Assembly (NCBI RefSeq): GCF_964340395.1
Contig: NC_135566.1
Coordinates: forward strand, 20,631,297-20,695,296
Direction: 5' to 3'
Source: Glandiceps talaboti
Taxonomy: Eukaryota; Hemichordata; Enteropneusta; Spengelidae
DNA: 64,000 nt
The notes beneath the pieces are model-generated. The model had not been told where the DNA came from and searched no databases. It saw only the letters and a program-made list of their open reading frames with translations. Below, piece by piece: positions 44,901 through 56,936 of the stretch (the first letter of the stretch is position 1; each line of letters opens with the position of its first letter). Both the position numbers and the translations under genes were made by a program.

Positions 44901-47900
44901 GTGTAAACTCAGCTTGTGCCCCTTTAATCCATTTTCCAACTATACTGTACCTTTAAAAGGAAGTAATCACAAATTTTACTTTTGTGTTTGTATTTCTGTT
45001 GATCTTTCTTTTCCCTGACTTCTAGGTCCATATAAGTATAATGTTTCCCTTTTATTAGAGAAGTTAGAACTTATTTTCTATATTGTTTCATAATATAATA
45101 TTGGAAATATTCAAAGGCTCTGTATAAAATGACAATTTCATGAAAAAAGAAAGTGATATTTGAAAGAATAGCCCATATTAAAAATGAGTAGTTGTTAAAA
45201 TTTCAATCTAAAAAGAGCTGATAAATCAAAACTATATTTTATTACCTCACTTCTATTTACTTCTTGTTGTTTCCTGTAATGTAATTAGTCTAGTTCCTAT
45301 ACAGTATTGTTGCCATTTACATTTCCACTCACAGTATACCACTGGCCAGGTCTAGTAGGGGTGTGTGGCCAATGCTGTCAACCTTAGACCCCATTTTAGA
45401 CCAATTTTGATCCAAAACCAATACCCCATTTTAGACCAATGTTGATTGCATGGTTGACCGATGAATAGTGTTGTACATGCATGTAGTTAACATAACAAAT
45501 ATTGCATTATGGGATGATATCTAAAAACAAGTATTTCAGGGGGTGTGCATGTAGTTAACATAACAATTGCATTATGGGATGATATCTAAAAACAAGTATT
45601 TCAGGGGGTGTGCATGTAGTTAACATAACAATTGCATTATGGGGTGATATCTAAAAACAAGTATTTCAGGGGGTGTGCATGTAGTTAACATAACAATTGC
45701 ATTATGGGGTGATATCTAAAAACAAGTATTTCAGGGGGTGTGCATGTAGTTAACATAACAATTGCATTATGGGGTGATATCTAAAAACAAGTATTTCAGG
45801 GGGTGTGCATGTAGTTAACATAACAATTGCATTATAGGGTGATATCTAAAAACAAGTATTTCAGGGGGTGTGCATGTAGTTAACATAACAATTGCATTAT
45901 AGGGTGATATCTAAAAACAAGTATTTCAGGGGGTGTGCATGCTATCTCATACTCACTGATATGAAAATATCAACCCGTGCAGGGGAAATTCCCAAATAAA
46001 ATTCCCAGGGAAATTCCGAACCAGTCAAGAATTTATTAAGGAGTTCCTTCAAGGACCCCATTTTAGCCCAAACAAAATAAAAAAATTGTGAAAAGTGGAC
46101 CCCATTTTAGACTCAAAAGCTTTAAAAAGACAGAACCCATTTTAGACCAAAGGGCAAAAAAACTTATCCCAAAGGGTGGCACATATATGTATACCCGATA
46201 GGTGGGAATATTCCCCCCCACCCCCACCCCCACCCTGGAAGTCACTCCACAGTTTATGTTTATATTGAGTAGACATGACATACATGTACCTGTGTATCAG
46301 TTGTACATAGAAAATGTAAAGTACACCTATGTCTGGTACAAGTTGTAGTGTTTGCCTTTCTCATAGAAACCTACAATTTATTGACATGCTATACAGAGAT
46401 ACCAGTTTCACATAGAAACATAGCCTGAATACCAACACTGACTCTGATTCTGTATTTACCAAGTGCATTAACATTCTTTAGTACACAGAAGGCCTTACTA
46501 ACTCCCTTGCTTGTAGATTACATGTAGTGTAATAAAAAAAAGTGTGACATTTGTATTAGTGTGTTCTGAATGGAATTTGAATTGTTTCATCAGATATAAA
46601 AAGACTAGTGTGTTCTTATGAAGGAAAGAAATATTAAGTAAGGATCATAATAGTCTCAGATAGATCTAATGAGGACACAGAAATAGTTCAGTCTGATCCA
46701 GTCTCATCTGTGACTGTGACAAAATAAATATCTGCCAGAAACAAATACAATGTCTATAAACTACACAAGACATCAAATAATAGTAATAATAACAGTTTGA
46801 ATTGATAGCTACTGTGATTATTATGCCACTGAGGTCATTTTTGTAGGCTGAAAGATATCACACAATATTGAATTATTTTTGGAAGCACATGCAAACCAGG
46901 GCTAAAATTAACAGTAGTCCCGTGTCTATAGACTACCAATTCTTGTCATGAGGCTACCATAATTTGCAGCTGGTAGTCCACTCAGGCTACCACTGATTAT
47001 GCATGGTTTCAAGGTTGGAAGATTTACGGCCATTATTTTAATAACACACATACATGTACATGTATTTCCAATCGAGGAATTCTGTTTTCAGTTCAGGAAT
47101 ATGACACTATTGGTCACTATCCTTAGCTACCAATTTCTGAAATTGGTAACCCATTGGGACTAGCAAACAGAAAAATTAATTTCAAGCCCTGGAAACACAT
47201 TTTAAATGGAGCTACATGTCTAAGCAAAAATTGTATCAGCCACAAGCCATATTTTCTTGTTATCATTGTTTTGTCTTGGGCAATGCATGTGTGCAACCAT
47301 CTGCTTAAAATTTGAGTATATATTCCAAGAAAACACTATCAGCTTTTCATACTTTTCACTTTGGTATATTCTCACAAAATGATTGTGTTATACAAGCTCC
47401 TAACACATTCAATTTGTCACTACTTCTTTCAAGAAATAAATTTTGTTAGTTGCGTACACAAAACATTACATCTACAGAAAATAAGATAAGATAAGATCAG
47501 ATATGTTAAGATATAGTTTTATTACAACCATATACAAAATGTACAATTCTATTTGGATATGTAAGTGTATTAAAGAATATTAGCATGAAATACAGGTAGG
47601 TTAATGTAGAATTGAAAAGATCTACATGTGTACTTCATGTCAGACATAAACAGGTTGTTACACACAAAGCAGTTCAAAGGTTTTTAGCATGACCTCTGTA
47701 GTATAATAAAACTGTGGCAACACTTGCTAGTATTTTGGTTAATTTTCTAACAAAGTCAGTTTTTCTAAACTTTATACCATCATGTCAACTATATACATGG
47801 TTGATGAAAATGAAAATTCGCAATCATTTTCATCCAATCAGCTGCTGTCACTGATCTCGACTGCAGCCATGCATGTTCATCTCGGCAAATGCAATGCCCC

Positions 47901-50900
47901 AAACTCTGTGGGGTAGGCATGAAAGCCCCCAGTGGCAGAATCTGGATAACCAAGACTATATCATTATATAGAACTGCCAGAAAATAAATCCAGTATTTTT
48001 TTTTTGTTTTAATAGGTACAACATGACTTGTCAATAGTCTTAATTTGCTCTGTTTATTTCATTTACAGGTAGCATCATTACACCACCAGTCACTTTCATC
48101 AATGACCTTTCATCAGGAGACTTTGAAAAACCAGTCACAGAGTGGACTGAGGAGGAAGTATTGATGTGGTTGGATGTTGTAGGACTTGGTAAACATGGAG
48201 ACTCATTTAAATGTGAGCGTTACTTTAAACTTTAGTATAAGTAGTAAGGCTGTGTATACATGTAGGTAAACTAGGCCTGACTTCTACATGTAACTCAAGT
48301 TGTGCTGTGTAAGGCTAGAAATTGTGAATTGAAATCTACAGGTTTCTGTGATAAACTTTGCATAGTTATGGATCTGGTCAAGTTTTTGTACTCTGTTAAT
48401 ACAGGCAGTTATTCTGGATCGATAAATTGATACACTAACTGAATATAAATTTTATCATTAAGGTATGCCAACTCTCCTTAAATAGTAAGAGACTGTTAAA
48501 GTAGGTAAAATCTACCACTTTATAAGAGCTTGCAAATCATTTTACCAGGGTTTCCCACAGTTATTGCTGTGTATCAATGATTACACTTCACTGTACATGT
48601 ACATGTATCTTGGGAGTATTTAATTCATAAACAAGCCTGAAAGGACTGGTTATACAGGCACTTAAAATCTATGGACACAGTGTCATATACATTTATACAT
48701 AGACCATACACTCAACTATCTTCTAAATAAGTTCAGTACTTTGTATTGTTTACTTAATATTGTACCACTCTTATTTCACATGTACAGCCAAACACATCAC
48801 AGGCAAGCACCTAGCTGAAATAGACCTTCAGTTACTTGGTAAGTGGGTTACATTGTGACATTGCAAATACTAGATACACACTACAGTTTCACATGTACAG
48901 CCAAACACATCACAGGCAAGCACCTAGCTGAAATAGACCTTCAGTTACTTGGTAAGTGGGTTACATTGTGACATTGCAAATACTAGGTACACACAGCAGA
49001 TTCACAGAGTGTCAGCTAAGTACAACAATTAATATAAAACACCACACATATATATAATTTATGTATGGAAAATATACAATACAAGTGTTGATATGCTCCC
49101 ATTTTCTTATAAGTACACACAGTTAGTATGTACATAAAGTGCATATAGAGTAAAAATTGGTACTATGCTGTTATTGTTACAGTAGGTTCTGATAATACAC
49201 ACACATAATGTAGCTATATGTAAGAACATACACACAGTCACACACATAATGTAGCTATATGTAAGAACATACACACAGTCACACACATAATGTAGTTATA
49301 TGTAAGAACATACACACAGTCACACACATAATGTAGCAATATGTAAGAACATACACAGTCACAGTACACATAATGTAGCTATATGTAAGAACATACACAG
49401 TCACACACATAATGTAGCTATATGTAAGAATATACACACAGTCACACACATAATGTAGTTATATGTAAGAACATACAGTCACAGTACACATAATGTAGGT
49501 ATATATAAGAACATACACACAGTCACACACACATAATGTAGCAATATGTAAGAACATACACACAGTCACACACATAATGTAGTTATATGTAAGAACATAC
49601 ACACAGTCACACACATAATGTAGGTATATGTAAGAACATACACACTGTCATACACACATAATGTAGTTATATGTAAGAACATACACACAGTCACACACAC
49701 ATAATGTAGCTATATGTAAGAACATACACACTGTCATACACACATAATGTAGTTATATGTAAGAACATACACACAGTCACACACACATACTTTCATGCAT
49801 GCAAATGTATATACTCACTTGTACACATAGTAACACATCCAATTGTATAGATCACACACAAATACCAGTTGCAAACAAACAAACACTTGTGTAGAAAATG
49901 TAAAAATAACACCCACTTTATCTTTCTCACTGATATTGTTTTGTATGACTACATGCATATCTTTTCACTTACACAGAGGATATGAATATAATGTCTGCTG
50001 ATGAAAGGGAAGAAGTGCTGTCCAAAATATATGAATTATTTAATCCACCATCTGGTGTAGACCAAGACCAGCTTATGGGTAAGTATTGTGTCCAAAGTGA
50101 CAATAAAACATGTCTACATATGGTATTTATGATATATAATGACAGTTATACCCCCATCAAAAAGAGTATGGATTACACACAATGATCCCAAAATCCCAAA
50201 AAGATATAGTTGATGAACTTGACCCCCCCCCCCCCCCTCCCACAGGACAACCACAACAAACTATAAAACCAAATAGTTTGAGGTGTTTAGGTGCTGGATA
50301 TTGTCACACCCTTGAATTGAATTTGACAACCCCACCCCCCCACACACACAAATTCAAACCAGTTACAAATGAATGAATTTAATGAACACCCCTAAAAGTG
50401 ACTGTTTTGACACACCCCCTTCCCCATAAAACACAAACAACAACAAATGAATTCATTTGACAACAGTTGTTACAAAAAAAAGTAATGAATGGATTTGACA
50501 CCCACACATAAATGATGTCAAAACTTGCCAGAGCTGTATTTGTTTTCATACATTAGAAATAAAGTGTTCTGATGTGAAGATTTTGTAGAAGGATTATTTC
50601 ATATTCAAACATACATTATAATATCAAACATCGTATGTGTATTCATAACTGTTTTGACAAATTATGGATAAGATCTTATAAATATAAGGGTGACAGATGG
50701 ATGGTTCTTATTCATATAAAGTATGAAATGATTGCAAACCATGTTGAATGCAGTGTAATATTACAAGTCTACAAATAATTGTGTGTTAGTTTATCCAAAA
50801 TTTGATATCTCAACAACAGCTAGTTAAAATATACATGTATTTGTATAAAAGATAACGGTTATATCCAGTGAACTGACTTTAAAGAATTGATGTCGGTATA

Positions 50901-53900
50901 TCAATTTACAAAATTTACATGTTGTATATTTCCTAGGGACAAATGTCTATGTTTAGTATGATAAAAGGATGTACATTGTATGACCTAAAGCTAGAGTTGT
51001 ACATTTTACACTGCCATCTGTTGCATGTAGTAGTCCTGGTTTAACTCTTTGTTAATTTGTGGACACAATGTGTATACATCGTACTAACAAATAGGGTCAA
51101 TTTGTTGAACTTTTACCATAATGCTTACACGAACATAACAAGAAACATTAAATTTGTACTGTGGCATGTGGAGTACCTTATTTTGACATTGTATTAACAA
51201 AGGGGTCAATTTTAGACCATAATGCTGATACAAATATAATTATAACAAGAAACGATATACAAATGTGTTTGTACTGTGGGTGTGTACAGTACTTTATTTT
51301 GACATGATCAATTGTTTGTTGAGTTAGAGTTTGGCTGATATTTTCACTCCATCATTATGATGAGTTATAGGGGTAGGGTATTTATAAATTCTACTGAGTT
51401 TAATTTAGCAGGAAATAAAGATGAATAATCAGCAGAGATAAGAGTATTTTGTCATTTTTGACAAATTTGTTCCAAGTTATGATGGTCTCAAAAGATTAAG
51501 CTCAGAAAATTACTTTTAATCAATGTCACACAACTGCATAATATTATACGAAAGCTTTTGATTAGCTTTGTTCACCTGCTGCCACTAGATGGCATAGTAC
51601 CAGATAGGTGATGAAGTTGTTTGTTCTGTCAAAAGTAGTATTTTAAATGCTACTACACAGACCATGGGTATCAGGGATTCTCTCTGCCTCTAGACAGCTG
51701 TTTTTCATGCTGAAATGATTTAACATGATTTTTACCTGATTGCCATGGTTATAAATTAACCATGGCAAGACAAGAATCCCTTGTAGTGTTCATGTACTGG
51801 TCCAGTCTAATTTTAAAGTCCACAAGAGTTTTAGCTTGGATGATGTGCTCTGGTAAATTGTTCCATTGAGATATGACGCTTTAGAGAAGAAATATTTCCT
51901 AATATACAGTCTGACTGTAGATTTTGCAAGTTATAGTGAGTGTCCTCTTGTCCTGTTGGTTTGGTGAATCTTGAATAATAGCTCATAGTCACTTTTATCA
52001 AATCCCTTGATTAAACGAAACACTTGAATCAAGTCGCCTCTCCGCCTTCGTTCTTCCAAAGTGGTTATAGTAAGTGTCCTCAGTCTATCTGCATAACTTA
52101 AATTTCTCAGTTCTGGTATCAGCTTTGTAGCTCACCTTGGTATTTTTTCGAGGAGGTCAATGTCCTTTTTATAGTGCGAGTTCCAAAACTGGGCGGCATA
52201 TTCGATGTGTGGTCTGACTAAAGAGTTGAACAACTTCATGATGACAAATTTTGATTTGTGTGAAATGATCCGTTTGATGATATCTATGGACCTTTAAATA
52301 TTTGAAAAGAAAAAAACAGGAAAAATGCATGACTGTGTAGTAACTGTTATGTGTCTAAGTAGAACAGTGAAATGGATGTTTTCATTAAAAATCTAGCAAA
52401 TTTTGTCCAAAATGTTGAAGGAAAGAATTTAACTCAAATCCCATTGGAAACAAAGATCTTGTTCTTTGTATTGAACTCATAATAATATACAATTTCTCAA
52501 GTTCTGGCCTCTCTGTGAGTGTATTCTCTAATTTGACTGATCTTTGTTTTGACAAACTCAATTTTATTGTTTGATAGATGAAGCAAAGAAGACCAAAGGC
52601 TATGAAAGAGAGAAGTACATGGCAGCAGTGAGTGCATTAAAATCACAAGACAGTGTTCAGTTACCACCACCTAGTCTCTCCAATAGTAGTAGCACCAACA
52701 GTAGTGTCAAGTCTGTAGAAAGTAAAACAGTTGCTAAGAATGGTAGCGGAGAGACTAAGAAAAAGTCATCCTCTGGGTAAGTGGAAAACATTCATGGAAC
52801 AGGACAGCTGACTGGTGAATAAGTCAACATGTTTGGATGAAAGCTTCGGTTTCATTTTCACCAAATTACAACCGTGTGTTTCTTTCAATAGCTTAAATGT
52901 CAATATTAATACAGTAACCTATACAGATGAATTTGCATCAGTATGACCAATGTAGTCTAGTTCTTATACAGTATCATTACTATTTACACCTCCACTAGTC
53001 TAGTTCCTATACAGTATCATTACCATTTACACCTCCACTAGTCTAGTTCCTAAACAGTATCGGTACGATTTATACCTTCACTAGTCTAGTTCCTATACAG
53101 TATTGTTACGATTTACACCTTCACTAGTCTAGTTCCTATACAGTATCATTACCATTTACACCTCCACTAGTCTAGTTCCTATACAGTATCATTACCATTT
53201 ACACCTCCACTAGTCTAGTTCCTATACAGTATCATTACTATTTACACCTCCACTAGTCTAGTTCCTATACAGTATCATTACCATTTACACCTCCACTAGT
53301 CTAGTTCCTATACAGTATCATTACCATTTACACCTCCACTAGTCTAGTTCTTATACAGTATCATTACTATTTACACCTCCACTAGTCTAGTTCCTATACA
53401 GTATCATTACCATTTACACCTCCACTAGTCTAGTTCCTATACAGTATCATTACCATTTACACCTCCACTAGTCTAGTTCCTATACAGTATCATTACCATT
53501 TACACCTCCACTAGTCTAGTTCCTATACAGTATCATTACCATTTACACCTCCACTAGTCTAGTTCCTATACAGTATCATTACCATTTACACCTCCACTAG
53601 TCTAGTTCCTATACAGTATCATTACCATTTACACTTCCACTAGTCTAGTTAGTCCCCGCCGGACAAAGTCCGGGACGAGGACTTATGGATTGGGTTCCGT
53701 CTGTCCGTCCGTCCGTCCGCAGCTGTTTCTTGGAGATGCCTGGACCGATTTTTTTCAAACTTGGTACAGGGGCAACATACAATGGCATACATATGCACGT
53801 CAATTTGTTTCATGATATGATCCAATATGGCCGCCTAGCAGCCATTTTGTTTGCAAATTTTCCCTGTCTAAGGCCATAACTCAGACATGCTTGAATAGAT

Positions 53901-56900
53901 CTCATTCAAAGTTGGTATTAGAACAGTGTTCTATGGCATATATGTGCATATTCATTGTTGTCATGATACGATCCAATATGGCCGCCTGGCAGCCATTTTG
54001 TTCGTGAATTTTCATGTCCAAAGCCATAACTCAGACATGCTTGAACAGATCTCATTCAAAGTTGGTATTAGGACAGTGTTCTATGACATACATGTGCATA
54101 TTCATTTTCATTGTGTTACGATCCAATATGGCTGCCTGGCAGCCATTTTGTTTGCGAATTTTCCATGTCCAAAGCCATAACTCAGACATGCTTGACCAGA
54201 TCTCATTCACAGTTGGTATTAAGACAGTGTTCTATGACATACATGTGCATATCCATTTGTTGTCATGATACGAGCCAATATGGCCGCCTAGCAGCCATTT
54301 TGTTTGTGAATTTTCCATGTCCAAAGCCATAACTCGGACATGCTTGAACATATCTCATTCAAAGTTGGTATTAGGACAGTGTTCTATGACATATATGTGC
54401 ATATTCATTGTTGTTGTGATACGATCCAATATGGCTGCCTGGCAGCCATTTTGTTTGCGATTTTTCTATGTCCAAAGCCATAACTCAGACATGCTTGAAC
54501 AGATCTCATTCAAAGTTGGTATTAGGACAGTGTTCTATGACATACATGTGCATATCCATTTTCTTCATGATACGATCCCCCATATCCGACCCATCCTTTA
54601 TTGTTTTAGGCATGTTCCATGTCCAACAAGCAGACACAACATTTCTAAGTCTGTTTGATTTAGGTTCACAAGTGTTGTTGCGTGATCAGAGTAGTGATAA
54701 TTCCTTAAAACCCAATCATAACGGGGACTATGTCATTCTCAATGACTTGTTCCTATACAGTATCGTTACCATTTACACCTCCACTCACAGTTCCTATACA
54801 GTATCATTACCATTTACACCTCCACTAGTCTAGTTCCTATACAGTATCGTTACCATTTACACCTCCACTCACAGTTCCTATACACTATCATTATCATTTA
54901 CACCTCCACTAGTCTAGTTCCTATACAGTATCATTACCATTTACACCTCCACTAGTCTAGTTCCTATACAGTATCATTACCATTTACACCTCCACTAGTC
55001 TAGTTCCTATACAGTATCGTTACCATTTACACCTCCACTCACAGTTCCTATACAGTATCATTACCATTTACACCTCCACTCACAGTTCAGAAATGATATA
55101 GGACATTACACATCATGATTGATTCAGGGATACATTTGTGATAACACATCATATCTTACAGACTATATTACTTAGTGATGATTGTGAAAAGAGTAGCGTT
55201 ATTAACAGGATTAACATTTCTTGCAGATTATCCAAATTCAAAGGTGTGATAAATCCCAAGAAGAAAACTGTGAAAGACTCCAACACAGTCCAAGTATGGT
55301 CCAGTATTACTCAGCCAGGTATGAGTTACATAGTAAACTTTTAGAAATCTTTGAATGTGTATGGGAAGATGATACATTGTATGTCAAGGGCTGTTTGTCA
55401 CCTTAGACCTGCTGTAAGCAGAAGTAACAGGCAATCAAATGAAGCATTTTGAATGAAGGGTGGCTGCAAACCAGAGGGCTGTTCATTGAAAGATTGTCAC
55501 TAAACCGATCCCAGAGATGAAATCCAAGATGGCTGCCCATCAAATTGTACATTTCTTTTCAAAATTGAAAGTTTTGGAGAGTTTCGATAATTTTGATAAC
55601 TTGTTTTTGCATTAATTTGAGGTTTGAACCCAAAGTGTTTGTCAATCAAATCCTTCCATTGTAAATATTGAAAGGTTTGGAGAATTCAAAGGCAACTACA
55701 TTTTTGTAATTAGTGAGATTTGTATCCAAAATTCAAGTTCAAAATTGTTTCTAATTAAACTTCATATCTTTTTTGAAGGCAAATCAAGGTGTGATTCCTT
55801 CCAAGTGACTGACTCTACAACAACTGAAGAGTTAATCCACCAATGCCTGGATACTCAGAACCTTATAGAGGACCATAGACTTTACTGTATTGTCGAAGCA
55901 CCTATAGAAAGTAATGACATTGATGAAGCAGGTAAAATCTTTATTTATGTAAAAAAAAAAAAACTTCCTAAAAAGTCAATTAATACTATTGTAATATTTA
56001 ATGTTGGAGTGCCTCATATACTGATTGAACACTTGGTGAGAGACATGCAGGTTGTAGTGTTCGTAGACATACTGATTGAACACTTGGGGAGAGACATGCA
56101 GGTTGCAGTGTTCGTAGAAATACTGATTGAACACTTGGTGAGAGACATGTACCAATGTAGGTTGCAGTGTTCGTAGACATACTATTTAACAGTTTAATGG
56201 TATTTGTTTTGATATGCCTACATGGAATTGTAATGAATGAAAACAATTAATGTGTTACATTTTGAAATTATCCCATAGTATAGTAGAGAGTGATTAGTTA
56301 CCACGCACCAGAGTCTGAATTATTCAACTTGTGGGATTTTTAGTTATAGCGCCCTCTATAGACATTATATTTCACCACGTCATTGTGATGTGACACAGAA
56401 GTAGTCTCAGTTACCCACATTCACCACTGGTGTCTCTCTTCTTCCTGCTACCCCAGCAGTTCTGGGAAATGCTTTTTTGAACATTTTAATCCAAGATTGC
56501 TGCATTCGCAGTCTGTCTACACAACCGTACCCTTAGCATCACAGTTAGGTGGTGAGTCTAGGTAACAGAGTATAGTAAGAACCCCTAGTTAGGTGGTGAG
56601 TCTAGGTAACAGAGTATACAGAGAGGATGAAACTATGACATTTTCCATCTTGCACTTTGAACTTTCAACTCTGACACATATGGTGCTATCATGATGATTG
56701 CTGGTTAGGAAATAGGGGTAAACATTCACAAAACAACTCTGAGTCAGTAATTTGATGAATTTACTTGGGATTGTGTTTATTTGTGATAACCTTCCAATTA
56801 TAGACGTCACATTTTGTAAACATAGTGAAGTTTCTATTAACTAATTGATGTTTTTTTGTATTGTTAAATATTTCCTTGTTTGTTCTTTTTGGGTCCCTTT

Positions 56901-56936
56901 CTCCTCCAACTACAGTATCAGCTTTGATGTACCAAG
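35973..56936 (+). CDS. Tandem SAM plus Ras-association domain scaffold protein, at least 11 exons, 3' end not found
   Basis: Exons: 35973-36507, 37406-37456, 42329-42429, 43094-43361, 48069-48212, 48788-48838 (duplicated at 48901-48951), 49977-50078, 52578-52776, 55227-55318, 55779-55931 and 56916-56936. Phases match throughout and give 572 residues. Order: basic N-terminus (MPFFGKKKKKKKPEPP), Ser/Asn-rich linker with a PPPPPP stretch, SAM1 at about 152-225 (EWNDQDVIDWLQAVKL, GCGIDGDYLLQVTENDLI, ELDIEEEDVRKKF), a coiled coil coded by exon 4 (KRKALEEELNSK, ELEELLKLQEDQE), SAM2 at about 341-415 (EWTEEEVLMWLDVVGLGKHG, ITGKHLAEIDLQLL), a Ser-rich linker, then an RA-like ubiquitin fold from about 500 (NTVQVWSSI, DSFQVTDSTTTEELIHQCL, LIEDHRLYCIVEAP). 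SAM domains oligomerise and RA domains bind Ras-like GTPases, so a membrane-proximal signalling adaptor is inferred. Intron 1 uses GC-AG. Exon 11 is a 21-nt microexon and is the least certain. I cannot assign an ortholog name. Confidence 0.85.
36620..37060 (+). repeat. Dispersed repeat, copy B, in intron 1 of the SAM gene
   Basis: Homologous to 1535-1890 (CCGACCCAAAT, TTTGGCAAGAATAAGCAA, ACAGTCATGGCA, CAATTGTGTAGA, AAAGGGCTTGTTA, AATCAACCAACTGACCCATA, AAGTAATGAGAAACAT). It contains a 23-bp G homopolymer near 36808-36830 and an AG-rich insertion not present in copy A. Confidence 0.75.
38227..42316. repeat. 4.1-kb minisatellite, 30-bp unit, about 135 copies, in intron 2 of the SAM gene
   Basis: The unit is TTTGATTCTCTATATCCTGA followed by CATCTCTAT(G/A). 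Variants are ATG/ATA before TTTGA, CTTGAC for CCTGAC, a 6-bp insertion giving CTACATGTATATCC, and a few deletions. The unit has no stop in several frames, so overlapping 'proteins' of up to 1045 aa on both strands are artefacts. The array stops 12 bp before the acceptor AG of exon 3 (42327-42328). Confidence 0.97.
42690..43045 (+). repeat. Dispersed element copy in SAM gene intron 3
   Basis: Its end (TATACAGTAATGTTTTTGGT, then TGCTAGTATGTGCGTGCACT, GTGCAAGTAATCTCTGGTAC) closely matches 44165-44240 in the next intron. Front portions are diverged but share AATATGACA and TGCAAGTGCTTTGCA-type segments. No coding capacity. Confidence 0.5.
43870..44245 (+). repeat. Second copy of the same dispersed element, in intron 4
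   Basis: Matches the copy at 42690-43045 at its end (TATGCAATAATGTTTTCGGT, ACTAGTATGCATGTGCA, GTGCAAGCAATCTCTGGTAC). The inner part has inverted segments such as CAAGTGTGGCGTATGTGGGG versus CCCACACTGGCACT. Confidence 0.5.
44246..45286. other. Intron 4 of the SAM gene, no further feature
   Basis: AT-rich intronic DNA. Several short open frames have no splice-phase support. Confidence 0.4.
45287..46240. repeat. Single 43-bp unit, ACCCCATTTTAGACC element and 65-bp minisatellite in intron 4
   Basis: 45287-45335 is a lone copy of the unit that forms the array at 52960-55090 (TAGTCTAGTTCCTATACAGT). Segments with CCCCATTTTAGACCAA flank about seven copies of a 65-bp unit (GGGGGTGTGCATGTAGTTAA, CATTATGGGGTGATATCTAA, AACAAGTATTTCA) at about 45470-45945. 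CCCCATTTTAG motifs continue to about 46160. Confidence 0.85.
46241..48068. other. Remainder of intron 4, nothing recognised
   Basis: AT-rich intronic DNA ending in TTTATTTCATTTACAG before exon 5. No exon or array seen. Confidence 0.4.
48788..48951 (+). other. Tandem duplication of a 51-bp SAM2 exon with its flanks
   Basis: Exon copy 1 is 48788-48838 and copy 2 is 48901-48951. The coding bases are identical, and ACATGTACAG upstream and GTAAGTGGGTTACATTGTGA downstream are also duplicated, with a period of 113 bp. Both copies are phase 1-1, so either alone, or both, keeps the frame. Including both would insert 17 residues into the middle of SAM2 and should disrupt the fold. The near-identity of intron flanks means the duplication is very recent or an assembly artefact. 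Confidence 0.9.
49191..49795. repeat. 41-bp minisatellite in intron 7 region of the SAM gene
   Basis: About 14-15 copies of a unit with CACACATAATGTAGCTATAT, GTAAGAACATACACACAGTC. Variants change GCTATAT to GTTATAT, GCAATAT or GGTATAT. Located in the intron just before exon 7 (49977). Confidence 0.92.
50079..51779. other. Intron between exons 7 and 8, no recognised feature
   Basis: Includes a short C-run near 50223-50237 and AT-rich DNA. No exon with consistent phase was found. Confidence 0.4.
51780..52300 (-). mobile_element. Decayed non-LTR reverse transcriptase C-terminal fragment
   Basis: The minus strand reads as the well-known RT C-terminal tail, including segments like FKLCR-TED, HTNQ-like and VISQWNNLPEHIIQAKTLVD followed by FKIRLDQYM. 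It is broken by several in-frame stops and at least one frameshift. It sits in a SAM gene intron in antisense orientation, like the other RT remnants here. Confidence 0.65.
52958..53650. repeat. 43-bp minisatellite, left block (about 16 copies)
   Basis: Unit TAGTCTAGTTCCTATACAGT, then ATCATTACCATTTACACCTC and CAC. Copies are nearly identical, with C/T variation at a few sites. Intron 8 of the SAM gene. Confidence 0.95.
53651..54748. mobile_element. 1.1-kb repetitive element with (GTCC)n and five approximately 145-bp internal repeats, inserted in the 43-bp array
   Basis: Starts AGTCCCCGCCGGACAAAGTC and (GTCC)n at 53698-53717, followed by tandem units of about 140-150 bp with CCATAACTCAGACATGCTTG, TTCTATGACATACATGTGCA and CAATATGGCCGCCTGGCAGC. 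It ends near AACGGGGACTATGTCATTCT, CAATGACTT. The 43-bp minisatellite resumes immediately after. The GTCCCCG start and CGGGGAC end are inverted and may be its termini. Open frames here are chance. Family not recognised with certainty. Confidence 0.65.
54749..55091. repeat. 43-bp minisatellite, right block (about 8 copies)
   Basis: Same unit as the left block, but several copies end in CTCACAG in place of CTAGTCTAG. CTCACAG is also the ending of the lone unit at 45287. Confidence 0.92.
56018..56180. repeat. Three-copy 51-bp tandem repeat in intron after exon 10
   Basis: Three copies of a unit with ATACTGATTGAACACTTGG and GAGAGACATG, GTTG(T/C)AGTGTTCGTAGA. The third copy carries a short insertion. 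A two-copy repeat with GTTAGGTGGTGAGTCTAGGT follows at about 56544 and 56588. Confidence 0.85.

Noticed and set aside
53685-54833. Overlapping frames with a repeated CSMTYMC-type peptide
   Set aside because: They change frame from unit to unit of a approximately 145-bp tandem repeat inside a transposon-like insertion and have no shared protein signal.
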